NCBI RefSeq assembly: GCF_009377205.1
Contig: NZ_VJZE01000019.1
Span: 1-45,226 of the forward strand
Direction of reading: 5' to 3'
Source: Streptomyces phyllanthi
GTDB taxonomy: Bacteria > Actinomycetota > Actinomycetes > Streptomycetales > Streptomycetaceae
Length of the DNA stretch: 45,226 bases
Part shown: one piece after another, positions 13,897 to 21,687 of the stretch
Layout: the number at the start of each line of letters is the position of its first letter
Numbering within the stretch: position 1 is the stretch's first letter
Made by a program: the position numbers and the translations under genes
The notes under the pieces: model-generated
The model's database searches: none
What the model was told of the DNA's origin: nothing
The model's input: the letters and a program-made list of their open reading frames with translations, nothing else

Positions 13897-13917
13897 TTGT
13901 CCCCAGGCTGTGGACAG
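13897..13917. promoter_or_regulatory. Two DnaA boxes upstream of dnaA
   Basis: TTGTCCCCA (13897-13905) and the inverted box TGTGGACAG (13909-13917) are separated by 3 bp, about 170-190 bp upstream of the dnaA start. A facing pair here fits DnaA-mediated repression of dnaA, which is reported for Streptomyces. The region 13725-14137 otherwise holds only promoters for the divergent dnaA and rpmH genes. Confidence 0.6.
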
Positions 13918-13938
13918 TGTGCCTCCGTGACCCCTGGT

Positions 13939-13968
13939 TTGACCGGATGGCGCGGCCCCGCGTACCGT
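13939..13968 (+). promoter_or_regulatory. Likely rpmH promoter
   Basis: TTGACC (13939-13944) is followed after 18 nt by TACCGT (13963-13968) on the plus strand, a good housekeeping promoter. It would give a leader of about 160 nt before rpmH. Confidence 0.55.
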
Positions 13969-14137
13969 AACCAGGTCGAGTTGTCGATGGCTGCTGCCGC
14001 CTGCCTCCGATGGGCACAGATCGCATTTGGGTGATCGGTAAGCGGTGCACTCGGGCGTTAACGCGAGCTACTCGTGGGCGCACGGTGACAGCCAGGACGG
14101 CACCCCGCCAACCATCGAATCTTTCTGGAGCCCCCGA

Positions 14138-14275
14138 GTGAGCAAGCGCACCTTCCAGCCGAACAACCGTCGTCGCGCGAAGACCCACGGCTTCCGGCTG
14201 CGTATGCGCACCCGTGCCGGCCGCGCGATTCTCGCGTCCCGCCGCAGCAAGGGTCGCGCCCGTCTGTCCGCCTGA
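14138..14275 (+). CDS. rpmH: 50S ribosomal protein L34
   Basis: The protein has 45 residues: [20 protein letters not shown], then [20 protein letters not shown]. This is the complete, highly conserved basic L34, which sits in the large ribosomal subunit. The GTG at 14138 is preceded by CTGGAG 7 nt upstream. An in-frame extension to 14045 has no ribosome site and no homology. L34 next to rnpA and divergent from dnaA is the standard bacterial arrangement. Confidence 0.98.
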   Translation: MSKRTFQPNNRRRAKTHGFRLRMRTRAGRAILASRRSKGRARLSA

Positions 14276-14296
14276 TCCCGGTCAGGTCATGACGTC

Positions 14297-14668
14297 GTGC
14301 TGCCCACCGAGAACCGGCTGAGGCGGCGCGAGGACTTCGCGACCGCGGTACGACGAGGTCGCCGGGCCGGACGCCCGCTCCTCGTCGTCCACCTTCGAAG
14401 CGGTGCCACGGACCCGCACGCGCCTGGGGAGAGCGCTCCCCCGACGCGTGCGGGTTTCGTCGTGAGCAAGGCCGTCGGAGGCGCGGTGATACGCAACAAG
14501 GTGAAGCGCAGACTCCGTCATCTGATGCGGGAGCGAGTGGCCCTGGTGCCCCCCGGTAGCCTGGTAGTCGTACGAGCGCTGCCCGGTGCGGGCGACGCCG
14601 AGCACGCAGAGCTGGCCCGAGACCTGGATGCCGCCCTTCAGCGGCTGCTGGGAGGGGGCGCGCGATGA
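14297..14668 (+). CDS. rnpA: Ribonuclease P protein component
   Basis: The protein has 123 residues. It is the small basic subunit that helps the RNase P RNA cleave 5' leaders from pre-tRNAs. The N-terminal [20 protein letters not shown] is typical, and the RNR-type signature appears as [13 protein letters not shown] near residue 70. The gene follows rpmH by 21 bp, and its stop overlaps the yidD start (ATGA), so rpmH-rnpA-yidD-yidC-khpB is probably one transcript. Confidence 0.97.
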   Translation: MLPTENRLRRREDFATAVRRGRRAGRPLLVVHLRSGATDPHAPGESAPPTRAGFVVSKAVGGAVIRNKVKRRLRHLMRERVALVPPGSLVVVRALPGAGDAEHAELARDLDAALQRLLGGGAR

Positions 14669-15030
14669 AGTACCCGCTGCTGGCGCTGATCAAGCTGTAC
14701 CAGTGGACCATCAGCCCGCTGCTCGGGCCGGTGTGCAAGTACTACCCGTCGTGCTCCCACTACGGCTACCAGGCCATCGACCGGCATGGTGCGATCAAGG
14801 GCACGGCACTCACCGCCTGGCGCATCCTCCGGTGCAATCCGTGGTCACTGGGCGGTGTGGACCATGTCCCGCCGCGCAAGCGCCCGCGGTGGCACGAGAT
14901 GCTGCGCAATGCCTGGCGCACACGCAAGGGCGGGCCCTCCGCCGCCGAACCGGCCACTGAGGGGCACGGGGTGCCCGACCGTCCCTCGAGCCCGGCCGCC
15001 GAGACCCCGTCCCATGTCCAAGGAGCATGA
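14665..15030 (+). CDS. yidD: Membrane protein insertion efficiency factor YidD
   Basis: The protein has 121 residues. The core has [39 protein letters not shown] and [17 protein letters not shown], the three conserved cysteines and amphipathic segments of YidD. A disordered C-terminal tail of about 40 residues follows, longer than in enterobacteria. It is thought to assist YidC at the inner face of the membrane. The gene overlaps rnpA by 4 bp and precedes yidC by 3 bp. Confidence 0.95.
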   Translation: MKYPLLALIKLYQWTISPLLGPVCKYYPSCSHYGYQAIDRHGAIKGTALTAWRILRCNPWSLGGVDHVPPRKRPRWHEMLRNAWRTRKGGPSAAEPATEGHGVPDRPSSPAAETPSHVQGA

Positions 15031-15033
15031 TTA

Positions 15034-16344
15034 GTGGACACGATTGCCAGTCTCTTCAGCTTCATCACAACGCCCGTCTCGTGGGTCATCGTGCAGTTCC
15101 ACTCGCTGTACGGTGCGATCTTCGGTCCCGATACGGGCTGGGCCTGGGGCCTGTCCATCGTGTCCCTGGTGATCCTGATCCGCATCTGCCTGATCCCGCT
15201 CTTCGTGAAGCAGATCAAGGCGACCCGGGCCATGCAGACGCTCCAGCCCGAGATGAAGAAGATCCAGGAGCGTTACAAGAACGACAAGCAGCGTCAGTCC
15301 GAAGAGATGATGAAGCTGTACAAGGATACGGGCACCAACCCGCTCTCCTCGTGCCTTCCCATCCTGGCGCAGTCACCGTTCTTCTTCGCCCTGTACCACG
15401 TGCTCAACAGCATCGCGAACAACGACACCATCGGTGTCATCAACGAGAGCCTGCTGCAGAGCGCGCAGAAGGCGCACATTTTCGGTGCCCCGCTCGCCGC
15501 GACCTTCACGGACAGCGCCGCGGACGTCGCGAAGCTCGACGCCTCGATCACCACTGTCCGCATCGTCACCGCGATCATGATCGTCCTGATGTCGCTGTCG
15601 CAGTTCTACACGCAGCGCCAGCTGATGATGAAGAACGTCGACACCACGGTGAAGACGCCGTACATGCAGCAGCAGAAGATGCTCATGTACATCTTCCCGG
15701 TCATGTTCGCCGTCTTCGGTATCAACTTCCCGGTCGGTGTCCTCGTCTACTGGCTGACCACCAACGTGTGGACCATGGGCCAGCAGATGTACGTCATCCA
15801 CAACAACCCGACTCCGGGTTCCAAGGCCCAGGCCTCGTACCTGGAGCGTCTGTCCAAGCACGTCACGCACCACGGCAAGACCCGCAACCGCCGTGAGCGC
15901 GCCATCGTGAAGGCGATCGTCGTCAAGGGCCGCGACCGCAACGAGTTCGAGCGCAAGTTCATCAACGGTCTGAGCAAGGCGGGCCTCGCGGCCCAGGCCG
16001 ACGGCACCGTGGTGCAGAGCGATGCCTCGACCGTGGCGATCGCCGAGGACGGTACGCCGACCACCGGTACCCCCAAGCGCCAGCAGCCCAAGCGTCAGAG
16101 CAAGGCCCAGCGCCAGTCCGGCGGAAGCAAGCCGGCGGGCGGCACCGAGCCGGGGGCTTCCTCTCCGTCGCTGAGCAAGTCGGACGAGTCGCACGAGTCG
16201 TCGGAGGAGCCCGAGGACGCCATGCCTGCCGGCTCCGCCGGTACCAAGAAGGCGCCTGCCAAGTCCGGCTCCGGCACCCGCAGCAAGGCCCAGTCCGGTC
16301 AGCGCAAGGGCCAGCAGCGCTCCAAGTCCCCGTCCAAGAAGTAA
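15034..16344 (+). CDS. yidC: Membrane protein insertase YidC/Oxa1
   Basis: The protein has 436 residues. It inserts and folds membrane proteins with or without SecYEG. The Oxa1 core spans about residues 30-270 with five predicted membrane segments: [20 protein letters not shown], the cytoplasmic hairpin [50 protein letters not shown], and [20 protein letters not shown] ahead of [14 protein letters not shown]. The conserved intramembrane Arg is in ILIRICLIP. The last 150 or so residues form a basic, Ser/Lys/Gln-rich tail suited to ribosome binding. The GTG at 15034 follows AAGGAG. Confidence 0.97.
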   Translation: MDTIASLFSFITTPVSWVIVQFHSLYGAIFGPDTGWAWGLSIVSLVILIRICLIPLFVKQIKATRAMQTLQPEMKKIQERYKNDKQRQSEEMMKLYKDTGTNPLSSCLPILAQSPFFFALYHVLNSIANNDTIGVINESLLQSAQKAHIFGAPLAATFTDSAADVAKLDASITTVRIVTAIMIVLMSLSQFYTQRQLMMKNVDTTVKTPYMQQQKMLMYIFPVMFAVFGINFPVGVLVYWLTTNVWTMGQQMYVIHNNPTPGSKAQASYLERLSKHVTHHGKTRNRRERAIVKAIVVKGRDRNEFERKFINGLSKAGLAAQADGTVVQSDASTVAIAEDGTPTTGTPKRQQPKRQSKAQRQSGGSKPAGGTEPGASSPSLSKSDESHESSEEPEDAMPAGSAGTKKAPAKSGSGTRSKAQSGQRKGQQRSKSPSKK

Positions 16345-16359
16345 GAAGGAGTCCATCCC

Positions 16360-16872
16360 GTGACGGAAGGCACCACCTCCGCCGCCACCGAGGGTGGCGA
16401 CACCCTGACCCGCCTGGAGCAGGAGGGCGAGATCGCGGCGGACTACCTCGAAGGCCTGCTGGACATCGCGGACCTCGACGGTGACATTGACATGGATGTC
16501 GAGGCCGACCGCGCCGCTGTCTCGATCATCAGCGACGCGGGAGGCCGTGACCTCCAGAAGCTGGTAGGCCGGGACGGCGAGGTGCTGGAGGCCCTCCAGG
16601 AGCTCACGCGCCTGGCCGTGCACCGGGAGACCGGGGATCGCAGCCGCCTGATGCTGGACATCGCGGGCTACCGCGCCAAGAAGCGCGCCGAGCTCTCGGA
16701 GCTGGGTGCCAAGGCCGCAGCCGAGGCCAAGAGCTCCGGTGAGCCGGTGAAGCTGAAGCCGATGACGCCCTTCGAGCGCAAGGTCGTGCACGACGCGGTC
16801 AAGGCCGCGGGCCTGCGCAGCGAGTCCGAGGGCGAGGAGCCGCAGCGCTTCGTCGTCGTGCTTCCCGCCTGA
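16360..16872 (+). CDS. khpB: RNA-binding protein KhpB/Jag (KH and R3H domains)
   Basis: The protein has 170 residues. A KH-like domain (about 55-95: ISDAGGRDLQKLVGRDGEVL) is followed by an R3H domain (about 100-165: HRETGDRSRLMLDIAGYRAK and MTPFERKVVHDAVKAAGL). This is the SpoIIIJ-associated Jag family, which binds RNA, in firmicutes together with KhpA, and affects cell-wall synthesis and division. The N-terminal Jag domain of firmicute proteins is absent, as usual in actinobacteria. The GTG at 16360 follows AAGGAG, 15 bp after yidC. Confidence 0.93.
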   Translation: MTEGTTSAATEGGDTLTRLEQEGEIAADYLEGLLDIADLDGDIDMDVEADRAAVSIISDAGGRDLQKLVGRDGEVLEALQELTRLAVHRETGDRSRLMLDIAGYRAKKRAELSELGAKAAAEAKSSGEPVKLKPMTPFERKVVHDAVKAAGLRSESEGEEPQRFVVVLPA

Positions 16873-16892
16873 TTCGCTACGTAGGTTCCTCC

Positions 16893-16928
16893 GGCCCCGT
16901 CTGTTGCGTCTGTTGCACAGACGGGGCC
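16893..16928 (+). terminator. Terminator after khpB
   Basis: GGCCCCGTCTGT and ACAGACGGGGCC form a perfect 12-bp stem with a 12-nt loop, about 20 bp after the khpB stop. It ends the rpmH-khpB transcript; the T-rich tail is weak. Confidence 0.8.
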
Positions 16929-17045
16929 GAGCTTTGTCAGCCTGATAATTCCTTGTGAGCTGCCACGGACGGTGGTGGCTGGATCCCTGATGGTCCTGGT
17001 GGTCTGCGCCCAGTGCGCCTGTGCGGTACGGAAGGACGGTCCCTC

Positions 17046-17762
17046 GTGACGGAGGCAGCGGAGCTCCCCCCGGCTCCCGAGCAGGCCCGGGCGGTATTCG
17101 GTGATCGCTTCGCGGACGCGGTCCGATACGCGGAGCTGCTGGCCGAGGCAGGAGTGCAGCGAGGTCTGATCGGCCCTCGCGAGGTTCCCCGGCTGTGGGA
17201 GCGCCACCTGCTGAACTGCGCGGTGCTCTCTGAGGTCGTCCCCGAGGGCGTGACCGTGTGCGACGTCGGCTCGGGCGCTGGGCTGCCGGGGATCCCCCTG
17301 GCGCTGGTCCGGGAGGACCTGAAGATCACCTTGCTCGAGCCGCTGCTGCGGCGCACGAACTTCCTCACCGAGGTCGTCGAACTGCTCGGCCTCGACCACG
17401 TCACGGTGGTGCGTGGTCGCGCTGAGGAGGTCATGGGTCAGCTGCCGGCTGTCCATGTGGTCACGGCCCGTGCTGTGGCGCCACTGGACCGGCTGGCGAC
17501 CTGGGGCATTCCCCTGCTGCGCCCCTACGGCGAAATGCTCGCCCTCAAGGGAGACACCGCCGAGGAGGAGCTGAAGAGCGCGTCCACCGCTCTGAGCAAG
17601 CTGGGCGCGGTGGGGACCTCCATCCTCCATGTGGGCGAGGGCGTGGTGGAGCCGATGTCCACCGTGGTGCGGGTCGAGGTCGGGGAGAGCCCTGGCGGTG
17701 TGAGGTTCGCTGCCAAGCGCGCCAAGGCGGCTCGAACAGGGCGGGCTCGTCGGCGCCGTTAG
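17046..17762 (+). CDS. rsmG: 16S rRNA (guanine527-N7)-methyltransferase RsmG
   Basis: The protein has 238 residues from the chosen GTG at 17046, which has AAGGACGG upstream; a GTG at 17013 would add 11 residues. RsmG methylates G527 of 16S rRNA with S-adenosylmethionine. Its loss gives low-level streptomycin resistance in several bacteria, including Streptomyces. Visible motifs are ELLAEAGVQRGLIGPREVPR, WERHLLNC and the SAM-binding loop VCDVGSGAGLPGIPLALV. A basic RAKAARTGRARRRR tail ends the protein. It lies between khpB and parAB, as in many bacteria. Confidence 0.95.
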   Translation: MTEAAELPPAPEQARAVFGDRFADAVRYAELLAEAGVQRGLIGPREVPRLWERHLLNCAVLSEVVPEGVTVCDVGSGAGLPGIPLALVREDLKITLLEPLLRRTNFLTEVVELLGLDHVTVVRGRAEEVMGQLPAVHVVTARAVAPLDRLATWGIPLLRPYGEMLALKGDTAEEELKSASTALSKLGAVGTSILHVGEGVVEPMSTVVRVEVGESPGGVRFAAKRAKAARTGRARRRR

Positions 17763-17916
17763 GTGAGACGGAGCTGTCAGGTGAGGCGGCGCCCGTGAGG
17801 TGGGGCGGGGTCGGCGTCGTTGATCCGTCCTGACGACGAGACGTACTCCACACAAGCAGGCCAACCTCCGCAGGCCGGAGTGTCGCGGCATCCCGGTTGC
17901 CAGCGCTGTGCATCGT

Positions 17917-17930
17917 GTTTCACGTGAAAC
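17917..17930. other. parS: parS site 1 (upstream of parA)
   Basis: GTTTCACGTGAAAC is a perfect 14-bp palindrome and the core of the streptomycete ParB binding site. It lies about 160 bp upstream of the chosen parA start. Confidence 0.92.
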
Positions 17931-18025
17931 GTCGCTCACTCCTGCACGGCATTATCAGTCGTGGTCGCGCTGCTGCCGAACCCCGCGACCGTAAGCCTCT
18001 CGGTTCACTCCGAGAGGTATCGGAG

Positions 18026-18052
18026 TTGTCCACAGAGGTGGATTTCTCCACA
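18026..18052 (+). promoter_or_regulatory. Pair of DnaA boxes upstream of parA
   Basis: TTGTCCACA (18026-18034) is a perfect box. TTCTCCACA (18044-18052) is a one-mismatch box in the same orientation, 18 bp apart start to start. They end 37 bp before the parA ATG, so DnaA bound here could influence parAB transcription. Confidence 0.65.
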
Positions 18053-18088
18053 GAACACCAGGCCTCACTGGTTCGCGACCCCGAAGAC

Positions 18089-19162
18089 ATGGGAGGCTCT
18101 GTTCATTGCGAGCCTGAAGTCGAGGAGAGTGAATCCTTGCGGTCCGACGCCAACATCGCGGGACCGATGACCGATCCGGTCCCCGGTCCCCGTACCGAGT
18201 CGATGGGGGAGGATGTTTCACGTGAAACACCGCCTCCGATGGACGACACTCCCATCGGTCGTGCTGCCCAACTGGCGGTGGAGGCTCTAGGCCGCGCCGG
18301 TGAGGGCCTGCCACGGCCCGAGCAGACCCGTGTCATGGTGGTCGCCAACCAGAAGGGTGGCGTGGGGAAGACCACGACGACGGTCAACCTCGCTGCTTCG
18401 CTGGCGCTGCATGGTGGTCGGGTCCTGGTGATCGACCTCGATCCGCAGGGTAATGCCTCCACCGCTCTGGGGATCGACCATCACGCCGAAGTCCCCTCGA
18501 TCTACGACGTGTTGGTAGAGAGTAAGCCGCTTGCTGAAGTTGTCCAGCCTGTCCCCGATGTCGAGGGGCTCTTCTGCGCTCCCGCCACGATCGATCTCGC
18601 CGGCGCGGAGATCGAGCTGGTGTCCTTGGTGGCACGGGAAAGCCGACTGCAGCGAGCGATTCAGGCGTATGAGCAGCCTCTCGACTACATCCTGATCGAC
18701 TGCCCGCCCTCACTCGGCTTGCTGACGGTCAACGCGTTGGTCGCCGGCCAGGAGGTGCTCATCCCGATCCAGTGCGAGTACTACGCACTGGAAGGCCTCG
18801 GACAGTTGCTCCGCAATGTCGATCTGGTGCGGGGGCACCTCAATCCTGCCTTGCATGTGTCGACCATCCTGCTCACCATGTACGACGGCAGGACACGCCT
18901 TGCCTCCCAGGTCGCCGAGGAGGTGCGCACTCACTTCGGCGATGAGGTACTGCGGACAAGTATTCCGCGCTCGGTCCGAATCTCCGAGGCGCCGAGTTAC
19001 GGGCAGACGGTGCTGACTTACGATCCAGGTTCGAGCGGTGCCCTCTCCTATCTGGAGGCGGCACGAGAAATCGCGCTGAAGGGTGTCGGTGTGGGGTACG
19101 ACCCGACGCACGCCCACATCGGCGCACAGAGCAATCAGAGTTTGGTGGAGGGGATCCAGTGA
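18089..19162 (+). CDS. parA: Chromosome-partitioning ATPase ParA
   Basis: The protein has 357 residues from the ATG at 18089, a length that fits streptomycete ParA from memory. Start choice is uncertain: the frame is open upstream to 17897 and other Met codons follow. A variable N-terminal region of about 80 residues contains a parS-encoded VSRET. The deviant Walker A, KGGVGKTTT, follows VMVVANQ, then DLDPQGNASTALG and the Walker B-like YILIDCPPSLGLLTVNAL. ParA dimerises on ATP, binds DNA and, in Streptomyces, organises ParB complexes for segregation during sporulation. It is coupled to parB by a 4-bp overlap. Confidence 0.96.
   Translation: MGGSVHCEPEVEESESLRSDANIAGPMTDPVPGPRTESMGEDVSRETPPPMDDTPIGRAAQLAVEALGRAGEGLPRPEQTRVMVVANQKGGVGKTTTTVNLAASLALHGGRVLVIDLDPQGNASTALGIDHHAEVPSIYDVLVESKPLAEVVQPVPDVEGLFCAPATIDLAGAEIELVSLVARESRLQRAIQAYEQPLDYILIDCPPSLGLLTVNALVAGQEVLIPIQCEYYALEGLGQLLRNVDLVRGHLNPALHVSTILLTMYDGRTRLASQVAEEVRTHFGDEVLRTSIPRSVRISEAPSYGQTVLTYDPGSSGALSYLEAAREIALKGVGVGYDPTHAHIGAQSNQSLVEGIQ
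18215..18228. other. parS: parS site 2 (inside parA)
   Basis: GTTTCACGTGAAAC lies within the variable N-terminal coding region of parA and is read in frame as part of Asp-Val-Ser-Arg-Glu-Thr. Confidence 0.92.
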
Positions 19163-20256
19163 GCGAGCGACGGAGGGGGTTGGGCCGTGGTCTCGGCGCA
19201 CTGATCCCAGCAGCTCCGACCGGGGAGCAGGCGGCACCGCCCACGGGGGGTGGAGGGCCGGCATCACCCGCGGCCGCGCCCCTCCTGACGACGGACCGGG
19301 GAGTGGCCGCGGCGAAGGTGGCGACGCTGCCACATGTTTCACGTGAAACAGAGGAGCCTTCGCCGAACGGTGCTGTGGAGATGCCTTCGGCACCCCTCGG
19401 CGCCCACTTCGCCGAGTTGCCGTTGGACTCCATCACGCCGAACCCGCGCCAACCCCGGGAGATCTTCGACGACGATCTTCTTGCTGAGCTCGTCACCTCC
19501 ATCCAGGAGGTCGGTCTCCTCCAGCCTGTCGTTGTACGGCAGCTGGGTCCGGGCCGCTACGAGCTCATCATGGGTGAGCGGCGTTGGCGTGCCTGCCGCG
19601 AGGCGGGTCTGGAAAAGATCCCGGCGATCGTGCGGGCCACAGAGGATGAGAAGCTCCTCCTGGACGCACTCCTCGAGAACCTGCACCGAGCTCAGCTGAA
19701 TCCGCTGGAAGAGGCGGCCGCCTACGACCAGCTGCTCAAGGACTTCAACTGCACGCACGATCAGCTCGCCGATCGGATCGGCAGGTCACGCCCGCAAGTC
19801 TCCAACACCCTGCGTCTGCTGAAGCTCTCGCCCTCGGTGCAGCGCCGTGTGGCTGCCGGTGTCCTCTCAGCGGGGCATGCCCGAGCGCTGCTTTCCGTGG
19901 AGGACTCGGAGGAGCAGGACCGGCTGGCTCATCGGATTGTTGCCGAGGGGCTGTCGGTGAGGGCGGTCGAAGAGATTGTCACCCTCATGGGCTCGCGGCC
20001 CAAGAGCACCCAGCGATCCAAGGGACCGCGCGCGGGCAGTCTGGTGTCTCCAGCGCTGGGCGACCTTGCGACCCGGCTCTCGGATCGCTTCGAGACACGG
20101 GTGAAGGTCGACCTGGGGCAGAAGAAGGGCAAGATCACCGTTGAGTTCGCCTCAATAGAGGATCTTGAGCGTATCCTCGGAACTCTCGCTCCCGGTGAGG
20201 GATCAGTCCTTCAGAAGAGCCTCTTGGAAGACAAGTCCGACGAGACTGAGTCCTGA
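19159..20256 (+). CDS. parB: Chromosome-partitioning protein ParB
   Basis: The protein has 365 residues. The N-terminal ParA-interacting motif is [15 protein letters not shown] linker containing a parS-encoded VSRET follows. The CTP-binding ParB/Srx domain starts near residue 80 (LPLDSITPNPRQPREIF) and includes the GERRWRACREAGL motif. The helix-turn-helix is HDQLADRIGRSRPQVSNTLR and contacts parS. The C-terminal dimerisation segment is about residues 310-365. ParB loads at parS, spreads as a CTP-dependent clamp and recruits SMC. The GTG start overlaps the parA stop. Confidence 0.97.
   Translation: MSERRRGLGRGLGALIPAAPTGEQAAPPTGGGGPASPAAAPLLTTDRGVAAAKVATLPHVSRETEEPSPNGAVEMPSAPLGAHFAELPLDSITPNPRQPREIFDDDLLAELVTSIQEVGLLQPVVVRQLGPGRYELIMGERRWRACREAGLEKIPAIVRATEDEKLLLDALLENLHRAQLNPLEEAAAYDQLLKDFNCTHDQLADRIGRSRPQVSNTLRLLKLSPSVQRRVAAGVLSAGHARALLSVEDSEEQDRLAHRIVAEGLSVRAVEEIVTLMGSRPKSTQRSKGPRAGSLVSPALGDLATRLSDRFETRVKVDLGQKKGKITVEFASIEDLERILGTLAPGEGSVLQKSLLEDKSDETES
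19336..19349. other. parS: parS site 3 (inside parB)
   Basis: GTTTCACGTGAAAC lies in the linker between the ParA-binding motif and the core of parB, read as His-Val-Ser-Arg-Glu-Thr. ParB thus binds within its own gene. Confidence 0.92.
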
Positions 20257-20298
20257 GCGCCTTCGTGCTGTGGGGACGAATCTGGGCCTAACGAGCAG

Positions 20299-20344
20299 CA
20301 GAGCGGGCCGTGTCCGGTGTGTACCGGAACACGGCCCGCTCTTT
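20299..20344 (+). terminator. parAB terminator
   Basis: AGAGCGGGCCGTGT and ACACGGCCCGCTCT form a 14-bp outer stem, with an inner CCGG...CCGG pairing, about 45 bp after the parB stop. CTTTG follows the stem. Confidence 0.85.
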
Positions 20345-20440
20345 GCTTTCAGTCGGTATCGATGGAATCGCATCGTGGATACGATGCGTTCGGATATGGC
20401 GCATCTACCTGGCGGCACCTTGATTGGGGAGGCGGGGGCC

Positions 20441-20698
20441 ATGCGAACCATGAGCCGTTCCGGACTGGTGACCGCGGGCCTGGGACTAGGGGTGGTCGGC
20501 GGTTTTGTCGGCAGCCTTCTCAGAGAGCGGAGCGCCCTGACAGCCGCCCGTGACGCTGCGGGCGAAGGAAGCGAGGAACAGCCTTCATGGGGCGTCGGCT
20601 TGTACCGCTCACGCTGGACAACCTTAAGGACCTTCCCAAGCGCTGTCGCTCGTGTGTCTTCTGGGAGTTGGACCCAGTCAGCGGTGAGGCCGCGGTAA
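20441..20698 (+). CDS. Possible small membrane protein overlapping the GNAT gene
   Basis: The 85-residue frame starts at an ATG preceded by GGGGAGGCGGGGG. It begins MRTMSRSGLVTAGLGLGVVG and continues with one likely membrane segment (GLGLGVVGGFVGSLL) and charged residues. The last 37 codons overlap the acetyltransferase gene in another frame, and the C-terminal half reads like out-of-frame sequence. Codon third-position bias is only moderate. It could be a real small protein, translated for coupling, or chance. I do not recognise a family. Confidence 0.3.
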   Translation: MRTMSRSGLVTAGLGLGVVGGFVGSLLRERSALTAARDAAGEGSEEQPSWGVGLYRSRWTTLRTFPSAVARVSSGSWTQSAVRPR

Positions 20699-21204
20699 CT
20701 GCGGGCACGCCTGCACTGGAGAAGGAGGCGTGGATCTCCGCCGTCCTGCTGGACTGGGGATCCTGCGGCCGTGTTGTCTACGTGGACGAGATGCCGGTGG
20801 GGTTCGTGCTCTACGCGCCGCCCGCCTATGTCCCGCGCTCGACGGCGTTCCCTACCAGCCCGGTGTCTCCCGATGCCGTCCAGCTGATGACTGCCTTTAT
20901 CGTGCCGGGTTATCAGGGGCAGGGCCTGGGCCGTGTGATGGTCCAGACGGTGGCCAAGGATCTGCTGCGACGGGGCTTCAAGGCCATTGAGGCCTTTGGC
21001 AACGCCCGTTGGAAGGAGCCGGCGTGCGTTCTCCCGGCTGACCATCTGACGGCGGTGGGCTTCAAGACAGTTCGCCCTCACCCTGCTCACCCTCGGCTGA
21101 GGTTGGAACTCAGGACGACGCTCTCCTGGAAAGAGGACGTCGAACTGGCGCTGGACCGTCTCCTGGGCGCCGTACAGAAGGAGCCTGCTCTGCGGCCGCT
21201 GTGA
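20587..21204 (+). CDS. GNAT-family N-acetyltransferase
   Basis: The protein has 205 residues. The acetyl-CoA motif A is AFIVPGYQGQGLGRVMVQTV (Q/RxxGxG/A type), preceded by VDEMPVGFVLYAPPAYVPRS and followed by AKDLLRRGFKAIEAFG. A Cys-rich N-terminal block (CRSCVFWEL) is notable and recurs in streptomycete members at this locus. The substrate is unknown. The ATG at 20587 has GAGGAAC upstream. The gene is convergent with trxA, with a perfect hairpin between them. Confidence 0.85.
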   Translation: MGRRLVPLTLDNLKDLPKRCRSCVFWELDPVSGEAAVTAGTPALEKEAWISAVLLDWGSCGRVVYVDEMPVGFVLYAPPAYVPRSTAFPTSPVSPDAVQLMTAFIVPGYQGQGLGRVMVQTVAKDLLRRGFKAIEAFGNARWKEPACVLPADHLTAVGFKTVRPHPAHPRLRLELRTTLSWKEDVELALDRLLGAVQKEPALRPL

Positions 21205-21222
21205 TCATGTCTGCGGTACCTC

Positions 21223-21262
21223 ACACGATTGGGCCAGCCCTCATGGGCTGGCCCAATCGTGT
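21223..21262. terminator. Bidirectional terminator between the GNAT gene and trxA
   Basis: ACGATTGGGCCAGCCC (21225-21240) pairs perfectly with GGGCTGGCCCAATCGT (21245-21260) across a 4-nt loop. Two more base pairs extend the stem to 21223 and 21262, overlapping the first bases of the parS at 21261. It serves both converging genes. Confidence 0.9.
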
Positions 21263-21274
21263 TTCACGTGAAAC
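21261..21274. other. parS: parS site 4 (GNAT-trxA convergent gap)
   Basis: GTTTCACGTGAAAC directly abuts the bidirectional terminator hairpin. A half site, GTGAAAC, lies about 15 bp further on. Confidence 0.92.
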
Positions 21275-21303
21275 ATCGCCGCTGGCGTGAAACGGCGTGC
21301 TGA

Positions 21304-21645
21304 CTACTTAGCCGGGTCAGCGATGAAGTCCTCGAGGTCGCGCACGATCGCGGCCTTCGGCTTCGCACCAACGATGGTCTTGGCGACCTCGCCATCCTGA
21401 TACACGTTCAGGGTCGGGATGGACATGACGCCGTACTTGGCGGCCGTACCCGGGTTCTCGTCGATGTTGAGCTTGACGACCTCGATCTTGTCGCCGTACT
21501 CGGCGGCGATCGCCTCAAGCGACGGTGCGATCTGGCGGCAGGGACCGCACCAGGCGGCCCAGAAGTCCACCAGGACGGGCTTGTCACTCTTGAGGACGTC
21601 CTGCTCGAAGGAGTCGTCGGTCACGTTCTTCAGGGTGCCGGCCAC
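21304..21645 (-). CDS. trxA: Thioredoxin
   Basis: The protein has 113 residues. It is a cytoplasmic disulfide reductant recycled by TrxB. The active site WCGPC has cysteines 33 and 36. The cis-proline loop (MSIPTL) and the C-terminal GAKPKAAI helix region are normal. The GTG at 21645 follows AAGGAG. The gene lies 42 bp after trxB and shares its promoter. Confidence 0.98.
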   Translation of the reverse strand: MAGTLKNVTDDSFEQDVLKSDKPVLVDFWAAWCGPCRQIAPSLEAIAAEYGDKIEVVKLNIDENPGTAAKYGVMSIPTLNVYQDGEVAKTIVGAKPKAAIVRDLEDFIADPAK

Positions 21646-21687
21646 GGAAGGGCTCCTTACTGGTTGTGCGGTGGGGCGGATGGGGGA

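Larger units (their letters stand above)
17763..18088. other. rsmG-parA intergenic region
   Basis: The 326-bp region contains a parS site (17917-17930) and a pair of DnaA boxes (18026-18052). The parA promoter must be here, but I could not assign hexamers. A frame in phase with parA stays open back to 17897 but lacks a good ribosome site and family-like sequence. Confidence 0.6.

Noticed and set aside
17897..18088. N-terminal extension of ParA by 64 codons
   Set aside because: No good ribosome site, it would place parS and both DnaA boxes in coding sequence, and the length from 18089 fits the family.
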